Positions 9,228 through 18,121 of a stretch of 64,000 nucleotides of DNA are shown piece by piece (within the stretch, counting starts at the first letter, position 1; every line of letters starts with the position of its first letter). The DNA lies in assembly GCF_900230185.1 (NCBI RefSeq), contig NZ_OCSR01000002.1, positions 186,001 through 250,000 of the forward strand, read 5' to 3'. The notes beneath the pieces were generated by a model. The model searched no databases. It was not told where the DNA came from and was given only the letters and a program-made list of their open reading frames with translations. The position numbers and the translations under genes are program-made. Origin of the DNA: Burkholderia sp. OK233. GTDB taxonomy: Bacteria; Pseudomonadota; Gammaproteobacteria; Burkholderiales; Burkholderiaceae.

Positions 9228-9659
9228 TTAGCCGGCCTTGCGCGCCTCGCGTGCGGAATCGGCCACCGATACCAGAATCGGCGCTGCCTGCGCGGCTTCA
9301 CGCCTGGTGAGCTTGCCGTCCACCGAGGCGCCGCAATCCATCCGCAACTGCTGGTAGTAGATGTTGCCGGTCACGTGCGCATTGCTCTGCAATTCGACGA
9401 AGTGATCGGCGATCAGGTCGCCGACGATCCGGCCGTTGACCACCACGTCATAGCCATGCACGTTGCCCTCGATCGAGCCGCGGTCGCTCAATACCAGCAG
9501 CGTCTGGGTGCCCGGCTCGTCGCTGACGTTGCCTTTCACGTGGCCGTCCATGCGCAGGCCGTCGCTGAACAGGAGATCGCCCGTGATCCGCACGTCGTGT
9601 GCGATGAGGGTGGCGAGCTTGGTCTGCTGGATGCCCGCGTGTTTTTTCTTGCTGAACAT
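9228..9659 (-). CDS. Bactofilin family cytoskeletal protein
   Basis: 143 residues, the usual size. The middle (about 25-115) is a run of short beta strands with the spaced pattern of bactofilins (GDLLFSDGLRMDGHVKGNV, GSIEGNVHGYDVVVNGRIVG, ELQSNAHVTGNIYY), flanked by a lysine-rich N-terminus (MFSKKK) and an alanine-rich tail. Bactofilins polymerise without nucleotide and position cell-wall enzymes. AGGAA precedes the start. The genes for a membrane coiled-coil protein and an M23 peptidase lie just upstream on the same strand, the same association seen in other bacteria where bactofilin guides a LytM peptidase. Confidence 0.9.
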   Translation of the reverse strand: MFSKKKHAGIQQTKLATLIAHDVRITGDLLFSDGLRMDGHVKGNVSDEPGTQTLLVLSDRGSIEGNVHGYDVVVNGRIVGDLIADHFVELQSNAHVTGNIYYQQLRMDCGASVDGKLTRREAAQAAPILVSVADSAREARKAG

Positions 9660-9836
9660 AAGTATTTCCTGGAAATGAAAATGTTCGTCGCGTGATGCTT
9701 TCCGGGCGACGAGCCGGGAGGTTGGTTGCTGCGTTGCCGTGCTTGCTGGGTTACGGTGTTACCCGCCTCGGGTTAGCCCGGCGTTGGCTGTGGTGCGACG
9801 CGCGGTTGCCGCATACCGTGCCGCGCTCAGCCACAG

Positions 9837-10235
9837 TTAGCGGCGCGGCGCCCCCGTTTGCGCCAGCGGCTTTGCCTTGCTTTGGCCGCGTAGAAACTGC
9901 AATTCGGCATTCAATCGCGCGAAGTCGGCGGCGGCGCCATCCGCAGTTTTCTGCACCGCGGCGCGCGCCGCCGATTCCTGTGCCAGCGCAAGCCGCGCGT
10001 GGGCGAGTTCCGTCTGTTCACTGTCTGCATCGACGGGAGCCGCGTTGCATGGTTCGGCCGACGTGCCGGCGCGCTGCGCGTGCCACGCCACAACGGCCGC
10101 CGCGCCACCTGCTGCGCTGAGCACGCATACGAGCGTCCACATGACCACGCGCAGAACGAACGGCCGCGTGGGCTGCAACGTATAGGCGCGACGGGTCAGA
10201 CTGCCTGCATCGCGGGAAAGACGTAGTTCAACCAT
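9837..10235 (-). CDS. Single-pass membrane protein with coiled coil, coupled to M23 peptidase
   Basis: 132 residues. One transmembrane helix (about residues 25-48, FVLRVVMWTLVCVLSAAGG...) follows a short basic N-terminus; residues 70-120 are alanine/glutamate-rich and helical, probably a coiled coil. The ATG overlaps the stop codon of the upstream M23 peptidase gene by eight bases, so translation is coupled. Position between peptidase and bactofilin suggests an adaptor linking them at the inner membrane. No named family recognised. Confidence 0.7.
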   Translation of the reverse strand: MVELRLSRDAGSLTRRAYTLQPTRPFVLRVVMWTLVCVLSAAGGAAAVVAWHAQRAGTSAEPCNAAPVDADSEQTELAHARLALAQESAARAAVQKTADGAAADFARLNAELQFLRGQSKAKPLAQTGAPRR

Positions 10236-11205
10236 GGGGCGTGGGCGCGAAGAGCGCGAGATAGGCAGCCGGATCGACCGGCGCGCCATTGACCAGCACT
10301 TCGAAATGCAGATGCGGGCCGGTGGAGCGGCCGGTCGAGCCGACATCGGCGACATACTGGCGCGGCAGCACCAGATCGCCGGCATGCACGACGACGCGCG
10401 ACGCGTGGCCATAACGGGTCACGAGGCCGTTGCCATGATCGATTTCGACCGCGTTGCCATAGCCCGATTTTTCGCCGGCAAAGATCACCCGGCCGCCCGC
10501 CGCCGCAAGAATCGGCGTACCCGTTCTGGCGACCAGGTCGATGCCCGGATGAAAACTCAAACGATGCGTGAACGGATCGGTGCGGTTACCGAACGGCGAG
10601 CCGAAGCGCGCGCCGTCGGCAGGCATGCGGCCGGGAAAGGCGGCGTACGCGATCGCGTGGTCGGCGGTTTGTTGCTCGAGTGCGGAGAGCGTCGCGGCGA
10701 TGCAATCCAGTTGTTGTCCGGTGTGCCTGGCATCGGCATGACCGGCCGGTTTCGGCACGACGTCCGTACAGCGACGCGGCGGTAAAGAAGGGCCGCCCTC
10801 GCCTTCGCTGTCGGTAGCGGAAGTGTCCGGTTCAGAGGCAGAGCCCGGGGTGGCGGGTGTCACCGGTGCGCGCGGCGCCGGCCGCGGTGTATTCAGACGT
10901 GTCTCGAAATCGCGCAACGCGTCGACCTGCGTCGTCAGGCGCGCGATGCGCGGTTCGATCTGCGCCACGGATGCATTCAGCTTGCCGAGTTGATCGATCG
11001 CGTAGTCGTGCTCGACACGGTTCGCCGTCTGATCACCGGAGCCGCCGTGCGCCGGCCAATGCATACCGATCGCGATGCCCGCGGCGAGCGCCAGCGCTGC
11101 TGCGCCGAACGCCGTGGCCACCGCGATGGTCAGCGCGGTGCGGCGTGTGACGAAGCTGACCGAGCCGCTGGAAAGCTGACTGCCGGCGCGAAACACGGAA
11201 GACAT
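10228..11205 (-). CDS. M23 (LytM) family metallopeptidase, membrane anchored
   Basis: 325 residues. A single transmembrane helix (about 20-48) anchors the protein; a linker rich in Pro and Ser leads to the C-terminal M23 domain (about 200-320). Zinc-binding signatures are intact: HPGIDLVARTGTPI (H-x3-D) and GPHLHFEV (HxH), with YGHASRV between. Such enzymes cleave peptidoglycan cross-links in the periplasm. CAGGGAAAC lies before the chosen ATG at 11205; the frame stays open 19 codons further upstream. First gene of a three-gene unit with the coiled-coil protein and bactofilin, pointing to localised wall remodelling and cell-shape control. Confidence 0.9.
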   Translation of the reverse strand: MSSVFRAGSQLSSGSVSFVTRRTALTIAVATAFGAAALALAAGIAIGMHWPAHGGSGDQTANRVEHDYAIDQLGKLNASVAQIEPRIARLTTQVDALRDFETRLNTPRPAPRAPVTPATPGSASEPDTSATDSEGEGGPSLPPRRCTDVVPKPAGHADARHTGQQLDCIAATLSALEQQTADHAIAYAAFPGRMPADGARFGSPFGNRTDPFTHRLSFHPGIDLVARTGTPILAAAGGRVIFAGEKSGYGNAVEIDHGNGLVTRYGHASRVVVHAGDLVLPRQYVADVGSTGRSTGPHLHFEVLVNGAPVDPAAYLALFAPTPHG

Positions 11206-11466
11206 CAGCGTTTCCCTGCGCGTGCCATGCGGCCCGCGCAAGGCTGCGCACGGGCTGCACAACGCACGCGCATCGTGCTCGGCTTGTTGAACGCGCCCAG
11301 CGTGCTGAGCGTGCTAAAGCGGGAGAGGAAATCGGCGGACAAGGCTAACTGCATGCGGCATCGACCGGACAACATGCCGGCGGCGATAATGGACAAAGGG
11401 CGCCGATTATCGCCTGGCATCACGAACCATCATCTCAAATACAGATGGCCGCAAGCAAATCCTCAC

Positions 11467-12393
11467 TCAAGCCGGCAACGCCGCCACGTGCGGCCCTCTC
11501 CGATCAAGCCCTTCCAGTTCCCGAAGCCGCGCGACCAGTGCATCGCCGGCACGCGTCATCGGCATGCGTAACTCATCGCGTATCAGGCCTTGCGCGGCGA
11601 GCAGAGCCTTCACCGGCGCCGGATTCGGTTCGGCGAACAGCGCCTGGATCAGCGGCGCGAGCTCATAAAAAATACGCCGTCCTTCGTCGAGCCGTCCTGC
11701 TGACAGCGCACGATACAGCGCGACGAACCGGTCCGGCCGCAGATGCGCCGAGGCCGCGATCGCTCCGCTCCCACCCAGACACAAAGTGTTGAAGATGCTG
11801 ATGTCCTCGCCTGTCAGCACCTGCAAGCGCCCATCGCGAATCAGCGCGAGCGTGGTGTCGAGCGAGCCCGCGCAATCCTTCACCGCCTGAATCCGCGGAT
11901 GCGCGGCGAGCGTCAGCAGCGTGTCGAGTTCAAGCCGCACACCGGTTCGATACGGAATGTCGTACAACACGACAGGCTTGGCGCTCGTATCGGCGAGCGC
12001 CATGAAATGCCCGACGATGCCCGCTTGCGAAGGCCGGATGTAGTACGGCGCGGCCATCAGCACACCGGCGATCGGCAGTGAGTTCAATTGCTCGATGCGC
12101 TCCTTCATGCTCGCCGTGTGATTGCCCGACACGCCGACCAGCACCGGCAGCGCTGGTGTGTCTGCGCCACGGGCGGCGGCGTGCGCGTCGGCCTCGTCGA
12201 GAATCGTCGCCAGCACGGCGTCCTGTTCGGCGGCGTCGAGCGCGGCCGGCTCGCCAGTCGTGCCGAGCGCGACCAGCCCGGCGATGCCTGCATCGGCATA
12301 CCGGCGCACCAGCGCGCGCAGCGCGGCGTGATCCACCTCGCCATCGGCGAACGGTGTGATGAGTGGAACCCAGATACCCGAAAAAATAGACAT
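11467..12393 (-). CDS. DapA-family aldolase (dihydrodipicolinate synthase-like)
   Basis: 308 residues, normal TIM-barrel length. Family signatures: GTTGEPAAL near residue 45, PYYIRPSQAG (Tyr of the proton relay) near 140, YDIPYRTG near 168, and VKDCAG with the Schiff-base lysine near 195. GAGGTAAAG precedes the ATG at 12393; open frame continues upstream but lacks a site. DapA condenses pyruvate with aspartate semialdehyde for lysine/diaminopimelate synthesis; relatives act on other keto acids. It diverges from the pyrB-like gene. I cannot tell whether this is the housekeeping enzyme or a paralogue. Confidence 0.85.
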   Translation of the reverse strand: MSIFSGIWVPLITPFADGEVDHAALRALVRRYADAGIAGLVALGTTGEPAALDAAEQDAVLATILDEADAHAAARGADTPALPVLVGVSGNHTASMKERIEQLNSLPIAGVLMAAPYYIRPSQAGIVGHFMALADTSAKPVVLYDIPYRTGVRLELDTLLTLAAHPRIQAVKDCAGSLDTTLALIRDGRLQVLTGEDISIFNTLCLGGSGAIAASAHLRPDRFVALYRALSAGRLDEGRRIFYELAPLIQALFAEPNPAPVKALLAAQGLIRDELRMPMTRAGDALVARLRELEGLDRRGPHVAALPA

Positions 12394-12801
12394 GTCTTTA
12401 CCTCGATGACGACCGTATCGATTCCAATCAGCGGTGCGAGGGAGGAAAAACAGGGAATGCCGCAGGCGGGCGTTGACCGGCTGTTCCGTCGCACATCTGA
12501 CGGAACAGCGGCTCCGGTCAGATGAGCGGCTGTTTTTTGGCTTTGGCGCTGACGCTCGGGAAACCCGCGCGTGCGACCACGACGCTCGCAAAAGCGAGAC
12601 GGGCGGTGATTGACGGACGGAGTCGGAGCGTTTGGCCGGAATGCATGAAACGCAGTGTAACCGCGTCCGGGGCGAGTTTGCAAAGTGGGTTGGCAAACGG
12701 GTTTGCCCAACTCGCAAAATTGCTTGACTTCTGCGGCAGGGAAACTAATATACGCACCGCGTACATAGCCGGTACGCAGCCCTTTCCCGACAGGTGCCCG
12801 C
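12394..12801. other. Divergent control region between dapA-like and pyrB-like genes
   Basis: 408 bases. An 11-bp perfect inverted repeat (gctgttccgtc at 12480-12490, partner 12499-12509) could be an operator or hairpin. From 12672 there is further dyad-rich sequence (tttgcaaa, ggcaaacgggtttgcc). A strong promoter for pyrB is listed separately. Confidence 0.5.
12724..12751 (+). promoter_or_regulatory. Sigma70-type promoter for the pyrB-like gene
   Basis: TTGACT at 12724-12729 and TAATAT at 12746-12751 are separated by 16 bases. The expected transcript starts near 12758, giving a leader of about 44 bases that contains a GCGTAC/GTACGC dyad (12759-12777). Confidence 0.6.
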
Positions 12802-14094
12802 ATGAGCGTCCCACAACAAGCTTTCCTACGCGACGCGATGCGTCGCATGAACATGACCCGAGAGACGTTTGCGAGCCGCATCGGCGTGTCACGCCGCGCG
12901 CTCGACACCTGGCTGCTGCCGGACGATTCGCAGGAATCGCGGGCCATGCCGGAGATCGTGGAGCGTTTCGTGTCGGAAATCGTGGTGCATGGCGAGCCGG
13001 GCGAAAACTATACGCAAAGCGTAGACTCACAGTCGCTTGCGAGCCAGATGCTGTTCGAGGGCAAGCCGCAGCTGCTGTCGGTTGATCAGTTCTCGCGCGA
13101 CTCGGTCGAGGCGCTGTTTCGGGTCGCCGACATCATGCAGCCGATCGCGCGGCGCCGGAAAATCTCCCGCGTGCTCGAAGGCGCGGTGCTCGGCAATCTG
13201 TTTTTCGAAGCCAGTACGCGCACCCGCGTGAGCTTCGGCGCGGCATTCTGCCGGCTCGGCGGCTCGGTGTGCGACACCACCGGCTTCACGTTTTCGTCGA
13301 TGGCCAAGGGCGAGTCGATCTACGACACGAGCCGCGTGATGAGCGGCTATGTGGATGCGCTGGTGATCCGCCATCCGGAGCAAGGCTCGGTGGCCGAATT
13401 CGCGCGCGCCACCAACGTGCCGGTGATCAACGGCGGCGATGGCCCGGGCGAGCATCCGAGCCAGGCGCTGCTCGACCTGTACACGATCCAGCGTGAGTTC
13501 TCGCGGCTCGGCAAGATCGTCGACGGGGCGCATATCGCACTGGTCGGCGATCTGAAATATGGCCGTACGGTGCATTCGCTGGTCAAACTGCTGGCGTTGT
13601 ATCGCGGCATCAAGTTCACGCTGATCTCGCCGCCCATGCTCGAAATGCCGAGCTACATCATCGAGCAGATCTCACGCAACGGCCACGTGATCGAGCAGAC
13701 CCACGATCTGCCCGCCGGGCTGCGCGGCGCCGACGTGGTGTACGCCACCCGCATCCAGAAAGAGCGCTTCACCGACGAATCGTTCGAAGGCTATACACCG
13801 GATTTCCAGATCAATCAGGCGCTAATGGACAGCGTATGCGGCCCCGACACGCTGATCATGCACCCGCTGCCGCGCGACAGCCGGCCAGGCGCGAACGATC
13901 TGAGCGTCGATCTGAATCACGATTCGCGCCTTGCGATTTTCCGCCAGACCGATAACGGCATCCCGGTGCGGATGGCAATCTTCGCGGTGCTGCTGGGTGT
14001 CGAAAAGCTGGTCCAGCATTCGATGCGCGACGCCGCGTGGCGCCCGCCCGTTTATCTCGGTCCGGACGATGCGGTGTTTCACGGCATCGATTGA
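12802..14094 (+). CDS. pyrB: Aspartate carbamoyltransferase with N-terminal HTH-like extension
   Basis: 430 residues, about 110 longer than classic catalytic PyrB. Residues about 5-60 read like a Cro/XRE-type helix-turn-helix (FASRIGVSRRALDTWLLP). The rest is ATCase: FFEASTRTRVSFG (carbamoyl-phosphate loop) near 142-154, HPSQALLDLYTI near 222, and HPLPRDSRPGAND near 353, where HPLPR is conserved. ATCase makes carbamoyl aspartate, the first committed step of pyrimidine synthesis. ATG follows a modest site (gacagg). The extension might bind DNA, substitute for a regulatory subunit, or only aid assembly; none of this is shown by sequence. A strong hairpin terminator follows. Confidence 0.88.
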   Translation: MSVPQQAFLRDAMRRMNMTRETFASRIGVSRRALDTWLLPDDSQESRAMPEIVERFVSEIVVHGEPGENYTQSVDSQSLASQMLFEGKPQLLSVDQFSRDSVEALFRVADIMQPIARRRKISRVLEGAVLGNLFFEASTRTRVSFGAAFCRLGGSVCDTTGFTFSSMAKGESIYDTSRVMSGYVDALVIRHPEQGSVAEFARATNVPVINGGDGPGEHPSQALLDLYTIQREFSRLGKIVDGAHIALVGDLKYGRTVHSLVKLLALYRGIKFTLISPPMLEMPSYIIEQISRNGHVIEQTHDLPAGLRGADVVYATRIQKERFTDESFEGYTPDFQINQALMDSVCGPDTLIMHPLPRDSRPGANDLSVDLNHDSRLAIFRQTDNGIPVRMAIFAVLLGVEKLVQHSMRDAAWRPPVYLGPDDAVFHGID

Positions 14095-14111
14095 TCAGGA
14101 TTCGATGATTG

Positions 14112-14147
14112 AAAGACGGCGTTGCGGCTCACCCGCAACGCCGTTTC
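14112..14147 (+). terminator. Terminator after pyrB
   Basis: Perfect 12-bp stem acggcgttgcgg / ccgcaacgccgt (14116-14127 with 14133-14144), loop ctcac, followed by only a short T run. It begins about 20 bases after the pyrB stop. Confidence 0.7.
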
Positions 14148-14329
14148 GGCAGCAGCAACCTCCATCTTCAGTACACACCCGATTAAATCCGGACTAGACT
14201 GAATTCGTTAGTTCCCTCCTCAACCGCAACATCAACAGTGTCAGTCGCCTTTAAAGAAGTCGCTTATTGCAGTGCGTCACGGATCGATTCGATCTTAGAT
14301 TCACCCACATACGAACAGGACGACTCATC

Positions 14330-15790
14330 ATGGCTGACACGAGTTATATGGCGCGTAAATCCGTCGCCGATATTGTCGCAAGCGCGGAGGGCGGTGAACA
14401 CCTGTCGAAGTCGCTGGGAGCGCTCAGCATTACGGCGATGGGTATCGGCGCGATCATCGGCGCCGGCATCTTTGTTCTGACCGGCACGGCCGCGGCCCAT
14501 TATGCGGGGCCGAGCATCATTCTTTCGTTTGTCCTCGGCGGGATTGCCTGCGCCTTTGTCGGACTCTGCTACTCCGAACTGGCTGCCATGCTGCCGGTCT
14601 GCGGCAGCAGTTATACCTACACCTATGCCACGCTCGGCGAATTATTCGCGTGGGTCATCGGCTGGGATTTGATCCTCGAGTATGCGATGGGCGCGGCGAC
14701 CGTTGCGGTTGGCTGGTCAGGCTACATCGTGAGCCTGTTGCACAACGTCGGGATCAACATTCCACCCACCATGGCGGCTGCACCCGGCACCACGGTGACG
14801 CTCGCCGATGGCAGCACGGTCGCCGGTATCGTCAATTTGCCGGCGGTCTTCATTATCGCCGTGCTGACCACCATGCTCGTGCTCGGCACCAAGGAGTCGG
14901 CGCGGCTCAATAACGTCATGGTTGCAATCAAACTGACGGTGGTGTTGGCGTTCATCGTCATCGGCGCCTTTTTTGTGCATCCGGCCAACTGGCATCCGTT
15001 CATTCCGCAGAATACCGGCGAATTCGGCAATTTCGGCGCGAGCGGCATTCTCCGGGGATCGGCCGTCGTCTTCTTCGCTTTCATCGGCTTCGATGCGGTA
15101 TCCACCGCGGCCCAGGAGGCACGCAAGCCGCAGATCGACATGCCGATCGGCATTCTTGGCTCGCTGGTGGTCTGCACGATACTCTACATTGCGGTCGCCG
15201 GCGTACTGACCGGACTCGTGCCGTATGCCGAACTCAACGTCCCGGATCCGATCGCGAAAGGTGTCGATGCGATCGGCGTCACCTGGTTTTCCGTGCTCAT
15301 CAAGATCGGCGCGCTGACCGGCTTGACGACAGTGATCCTCGTGCTGCTGTATGGTCAGAGCCGCATCTTCTTCACGATGTCGCAGGACGGCCTCCTGCCG
15401 CACCTGTTCGCGCGAGTCCATCCGCGTCTGCAAACCCCTCATCTGAGCCAGATGATGATCGGCGCCATCGTCGCGGTTGTGGCGGCGTTCACACCGATCA
15501 ACGTGTTAGGCGAGATGGTCAGCATTGGCACACTGTTCGCGTTCATTCTCGTCTGCGGCGCCGTGATCTATTTACGCCGCAGCGACGCAGCCGCCACGAG
15601 GCCGTTCCGCGTGCCGGGTGTGCCGGTGATCCCGATCCTCGGGATTCTGTTTTGCCTGCTGCTGATGACCGGGCTGCCGCTCGTCACGTGGTTACGGCTC
15701 GTCGTCTGGCTCGTGATCGGGCTCGTCATCTACGGGATCTACGGTCGCAATCATTCGCGCCTTCGCCATCCGGAGCGGCCGCGCGACTGA
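14330..15790 (+). CDS. APC-family amino acid permease
   Basis: 486 residues with about 12-13 hydrophobic helices. The first helix region carries GIGAIIGAGIFVLTGTAA, the substrate-binding unwound segment of APC transporters, and GFDAVSTAAQEARKPQ is typical of the cationic amino acid transporter (YfnA/CAT) branch. AACAGGA lies nine bases before the ATG. It is an inner-membrane secondary transporter; the exact amino acid cannot be read from sequence. Monocistronic: terminators lie on both sides. A soluble loop rich in Thr/Ala/Gly near residues 143-165 is slightly unusual. Confidence 0.88.
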   Translation: MADTSYMARKSVADIVASAEGGEHLSKSLGALSITAMGIGAIIGAGIFVLTGTAAAHYAGPSIILSFVLGGIACAFVGLCYSELAAMLPVCGSSYTYTYATLGELFAWVIGWDLILEYAMGAATVAVGWSGYIVSLLHNVGINIPPTMAAAPGTTVTLADGSTVAGIVNLPAVFIIAVLTTMLVLGTKESARLNNVMVAIKLTVVLAFIVIGAFFVHPANWHPFIPQNTGEFGNFGASGILRGSAVVFFAFIGFDAVSTAAQEARKPQIDMPIGILGSLVVCTILYIAVAGVLTGLVPYAELNVPDPIAKGVDAIGVTWFSVLIKIGALTGLTTVILVLLYGQSRIFFTMSQDGLLPHLFARVHPRLQTPHLSQMMIGAIVAVVAAFTPINVLGEMVSIGTLFAFILVCGAVIYLRRSDAAATRPFRVPGVPVIPILGILFCLLLMTGLPLVTWLRLVVWLVIGLVIYGIYGRNHSRLRHPERPRD

Positions 15791-15841
15791 TATCACACCG
15801 CGCCGTGCTCAACCCCACGCCTCGCGGAACTTGCCTTTTTA

Positions 15842-15934
15842 CGGCATCGATTGAACGACTGATCGACTGATTGACCGATCACGATTTGCCGATATAAAGC
15901 GGCCTTGCTGAAGACCAGCAAGGCCGCTTTTTTT
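15842..15934 (+). terminator. Terminator after permease; copy of a repeated module
   Basis: Stem aaagcggccttgctg (15896-15910) pairs with cagcaaggccgcttt (15916-15930), followed by a T run to 15934. It is preceded by cggcatcgattga (15842-15854) and cgatttgccgat. The same three blocks in the same order occur at 26077-26155. Confidence 0.85.
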
Positions 15935-16124
15935 CCGCCGTCGCTCGAACGCCCGTCACGGGCGCTTTGTCACCCCGTCATCCGTGACTTCTGCTGGATT
16001 GTCCGCAGCGCGCGAAAAACGCAAAGTGGTATCGCCGTCTATCGCATCCGGGCAAGCCGCCCTGTTCGGGAGACCGCATCGTTCCCCGCGCACGCCGGCA
16101 CTCTTCCACAGCAGGAAATTCATC

Positions 16125-16205
16125 ATGACTTTGCGACGCTTCCTGACTCGAGCATGCCGCGCCGCTCGCCCAGCAATCGGCCACCGCAACGAACCGGAGG
16201 GCTGA
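16125..16205 (+). CDS. Possible 26-residue leader peptide
   Basis: ATG at 16125 follows caggaaa and the frame ends with TGA one base before the ATG of the next gene. The product is arginine/alanine-rich (MTLRRFLTRACRAARPAIGH...). It could be a coupled leader or chance. The rest of 15935-16124 holds nothing recognised. Confidence 0.25.
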   Translation: MTLRRFLTRACRAARPAIGHRNEPEG

Positions 16206-16206
16206 A

Positions 16207-17265
16207 ATGGGCACCGACCATTTTTCCAATCGGTTCCGGCTGCGTGCCACACGGGGCAGCCCACTTCCCGACGGCGCATCGCCCGGCGCGCTGCTGGCCC
16301 AGTTGCGTGACGAATGCGAGGCGATGGCGCGCTACGCGTTGCATCACGGCCTGCCAGTCGCGCCTGAAACCATTGCGCTACTGAGCGCACTGATCGACGG
16401 CACGGCGCCTGGAAACCTGCCTCCCGGCACTGCCAGCGACGCGCCTCGTTACGCCGGCACCTCGCAGCACTCGCTTGCATCGATCCACCGAAGACTGGCC
16501 GCGCTCATCGCGCCGGCCACACCGCAAGCCGTCACGCTGCTCGATGCGCAGCACCGTCTCGGCCGCCCGTTCGCGTGGCTCGGTCCGGTGCCGCTGATCA
16601 GGCTGCTGACGGTCGCGGCGATTGCGTTTCTGATCGCCGTGGTCGCAACCGGGCTTTCTCCCGACGTCTCCGCCGACAACGTCGAGCGCGGCTTCCTCGA
16701 TTCACACGGCACGCAGCTGTTGTGGAACGCGCTGTTCCTGCTCTTTTGCGCGGGACTCGGCGCATCGTTCGCGACGCTGTTTCAGGCACATCGTTACATC
16801 GCCGACTCGACGTACGACCCGAAGTACGACGCATCCTACGGCGCGCGCCTGATTCTCGGGCTCATTGCCGGATTGATCCTCGTCGAGATGCTGCCGTCGC
16901 GCCTCTTCGATCAGGGCAGCATGCACAGCTTCGGCAAGCCCGCCCTCTCAATGCTCGGCGGCTTCTCGGCGACTGCCGTACACCGCTTGCTGCAAAGGCT
17001 TGTCGACACGCTCGACACACTCGTACGCGGCGATCGCTCGTCCGACGCGGACGCCGCACAGCAGACGCGCCGCGCCCAGGCCGTGAGCGAACGCACGCAA
17101 TGGCAGAGTGAGATCGCCGCGAGCCTGCTCGATCTTCAGCAGTCGCTCGATCATCCGGATGCCGCCGACACCGTACGCCGACGCCTCGCGGATCTCACCC
17201 GCGCGATGCTGGCAGGGGAGCCGGCCCAGCTGTCCGTTACCGCCGTTCCAAACGACCCGGAGTGA
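16207..17265 (+). CDS. Membrane protein of unknown function
   Basis: 352 residues. About 125 soluble residues are followed by three hydrophobic segments (LIRLLTVAAIAFLIAVVATG near 135-155, LLWNALFLLFCAGLGASFAT near 175-195, LILGLIAGLILVEML near 217-231) and a helical, acidic C-terminal tail. GGAGGG lies five bases before the ATG. It is followed four bases later by the DUF4239 gene, so the pair are an operon and may form one membrane complex. I do not recognise the family. Confidence 0.65.
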   Translation: MGTDHFSNRFRLRATRGSPLPDGASPGALLAQLRDECEAMARYALHHGLPVAPETIALLSALIDGTAPGNLPPGTASDAPRYAGTSQHSLASIHRRLAALIAPATPQAVTLLDAQHRLGRPFAWLGPVPLIRLLTVAAIAFLIAVVATGLSPDVSADNVERGFLDSHGTQLLWNALFLLFCAGLGASFATLFQAHRYIADSTYDPKYDASYGARLILGLIAGLILVEMLPSRLFDQGSMHSFGKPALSMLGGFSATAVHRLLQRLVDTLDTLVRGDRSSDADAAQQTRRAQAVSERTQWQSEIAASLLDLQQSLDHPDAADTVRRRLADLTRAMLAGEPAQLSVTAVPNDPE

Positions 17266-17269
17266 CACG

Positions 17270-18073
17270 ATGCTCTTCCTCTACAACATGCCGGCCGCCT
17301 TGATGGGTGCGCTGATTGTCGGCGCGACGCTCGCCGCGGCCCTGGGCGGCTATCTGCTGTTTCGCCGCTGCTTCCCGATTCAGCTCAATGCCGAACAGCG
17401 CGGCATGACAGTGGCGATGATGTCCGCGGTGACCACCATCAATTCCCTGCTGGTCGCTTTCGCCGCCATCACGGTCTGGGGCACCTACGACGCCGCGGCC
17501 GGCACGGTCTCATCCGAGGCCGCGTGTGCCACCGAACTCGCTCACGATCTCGCGTCGTTCGGCAAGCCGGATGCACTCACCGCCAGGCGAGAACTGATCG
17601 TCTATATCGAGCATGTCGTTCGGGACGAATGGCCGCAAATGCAGCAGTACGCCCGCGCGGATGCCGGAACCCAGGCCGCGTTCGACCGGATGTTCGCGAC
17701 GACCAACCGGATCGTGCCGTCGGACGATCGCGAGCGGGCACTCCTGACTGAAGTGCTCGCCCGCGTGAATGAAATGACCAAGCTTCGGGAGCATCGGCTG
17801 CAGGCACTCGATGTCGCCATGCCGGTGACGTTATGGGGTGTCATGCTGATCGCGAGCGCGCTCTCGCTGGTGCTGCTATACGTGTTACCCGTAACCCGCT
17901 TTCATCTTGGGCTCGTGACCATCTGGGCAACGACGCTTGGGCTCGCGTTCTTTTTCGTGCTGGCCGTCGACCGGCCGTTCGCCGGCGAAGTCAGCGTGAG
18001 TCCGGCGCCCATGCAGCACGCCATCGACACCCTTGCCGGTGAAGACGTCGGACATCAGGCTGCACCGGCCTAA
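17270..18073 (+). CDS. DUF4239 (bestrophin-like) membrane protein
   Basis: 267 residues. N-terminal helices (about 8-30 and 52-72, MMSAVTTINSLLVAFAAITVWG), a soluble middle containing the family-typical EAACATELAHDLASFG segment, and two C-terminal helices (about 188-235). Same family as the protein at 2313-3080 but clearly diverged. It starts four bases after the preceding gene. A convergent LuxR-type gene follows, with a hairpin between them. Function unknown. Confidence 0.75.
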   Translation: MLFLYNMPAALMGALIVGATLAAALGGYLLFRRCFPIQLNAEQRGMTVAMMSAVTTINSLLVAFAAITVWGTYDAAAGTVSSEAACATELAHDLASFGKPDALTARRELIVYIEHVVRDEWPQMQQYARADAGTQAAFDRMFATTNRIVPSDDRERALLTEVLARVNEMTKLREHRLQALDVAMPVTLWGVMLIASALSLVLLYVLPVTRFHLGLVTIWATTLGLAFFFVLAVDRPFAGEVSVSPAPMQHAIDTLAGEDVGHQAAPA

Positions 18074-18084
18074 CCGGTCTTACA

Positions 18085-18107
18085 TACGGCCCCTGCCCCG
18101 GGCCGTA
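18085..18107. terminator. Bidirectional hairpin between convergent genes
   Basis: Perfect 8-bp stem tacggccc / gggccgta with a 7-base loop, placed between the DUF4239 and LuxR-type stop codons. No T run in either direction. Confidence 0.5.
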
Positions 18108-18121
18108 AGTAGGCGTGGCAT

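Noticed and set aside
12480..12509. Second palindrome with CTGTTCC, considered as the same operator as at 4519
   Set aside because: Only the outer ctgttcc matches; arm length and centre differ, and the genes are unrelated.
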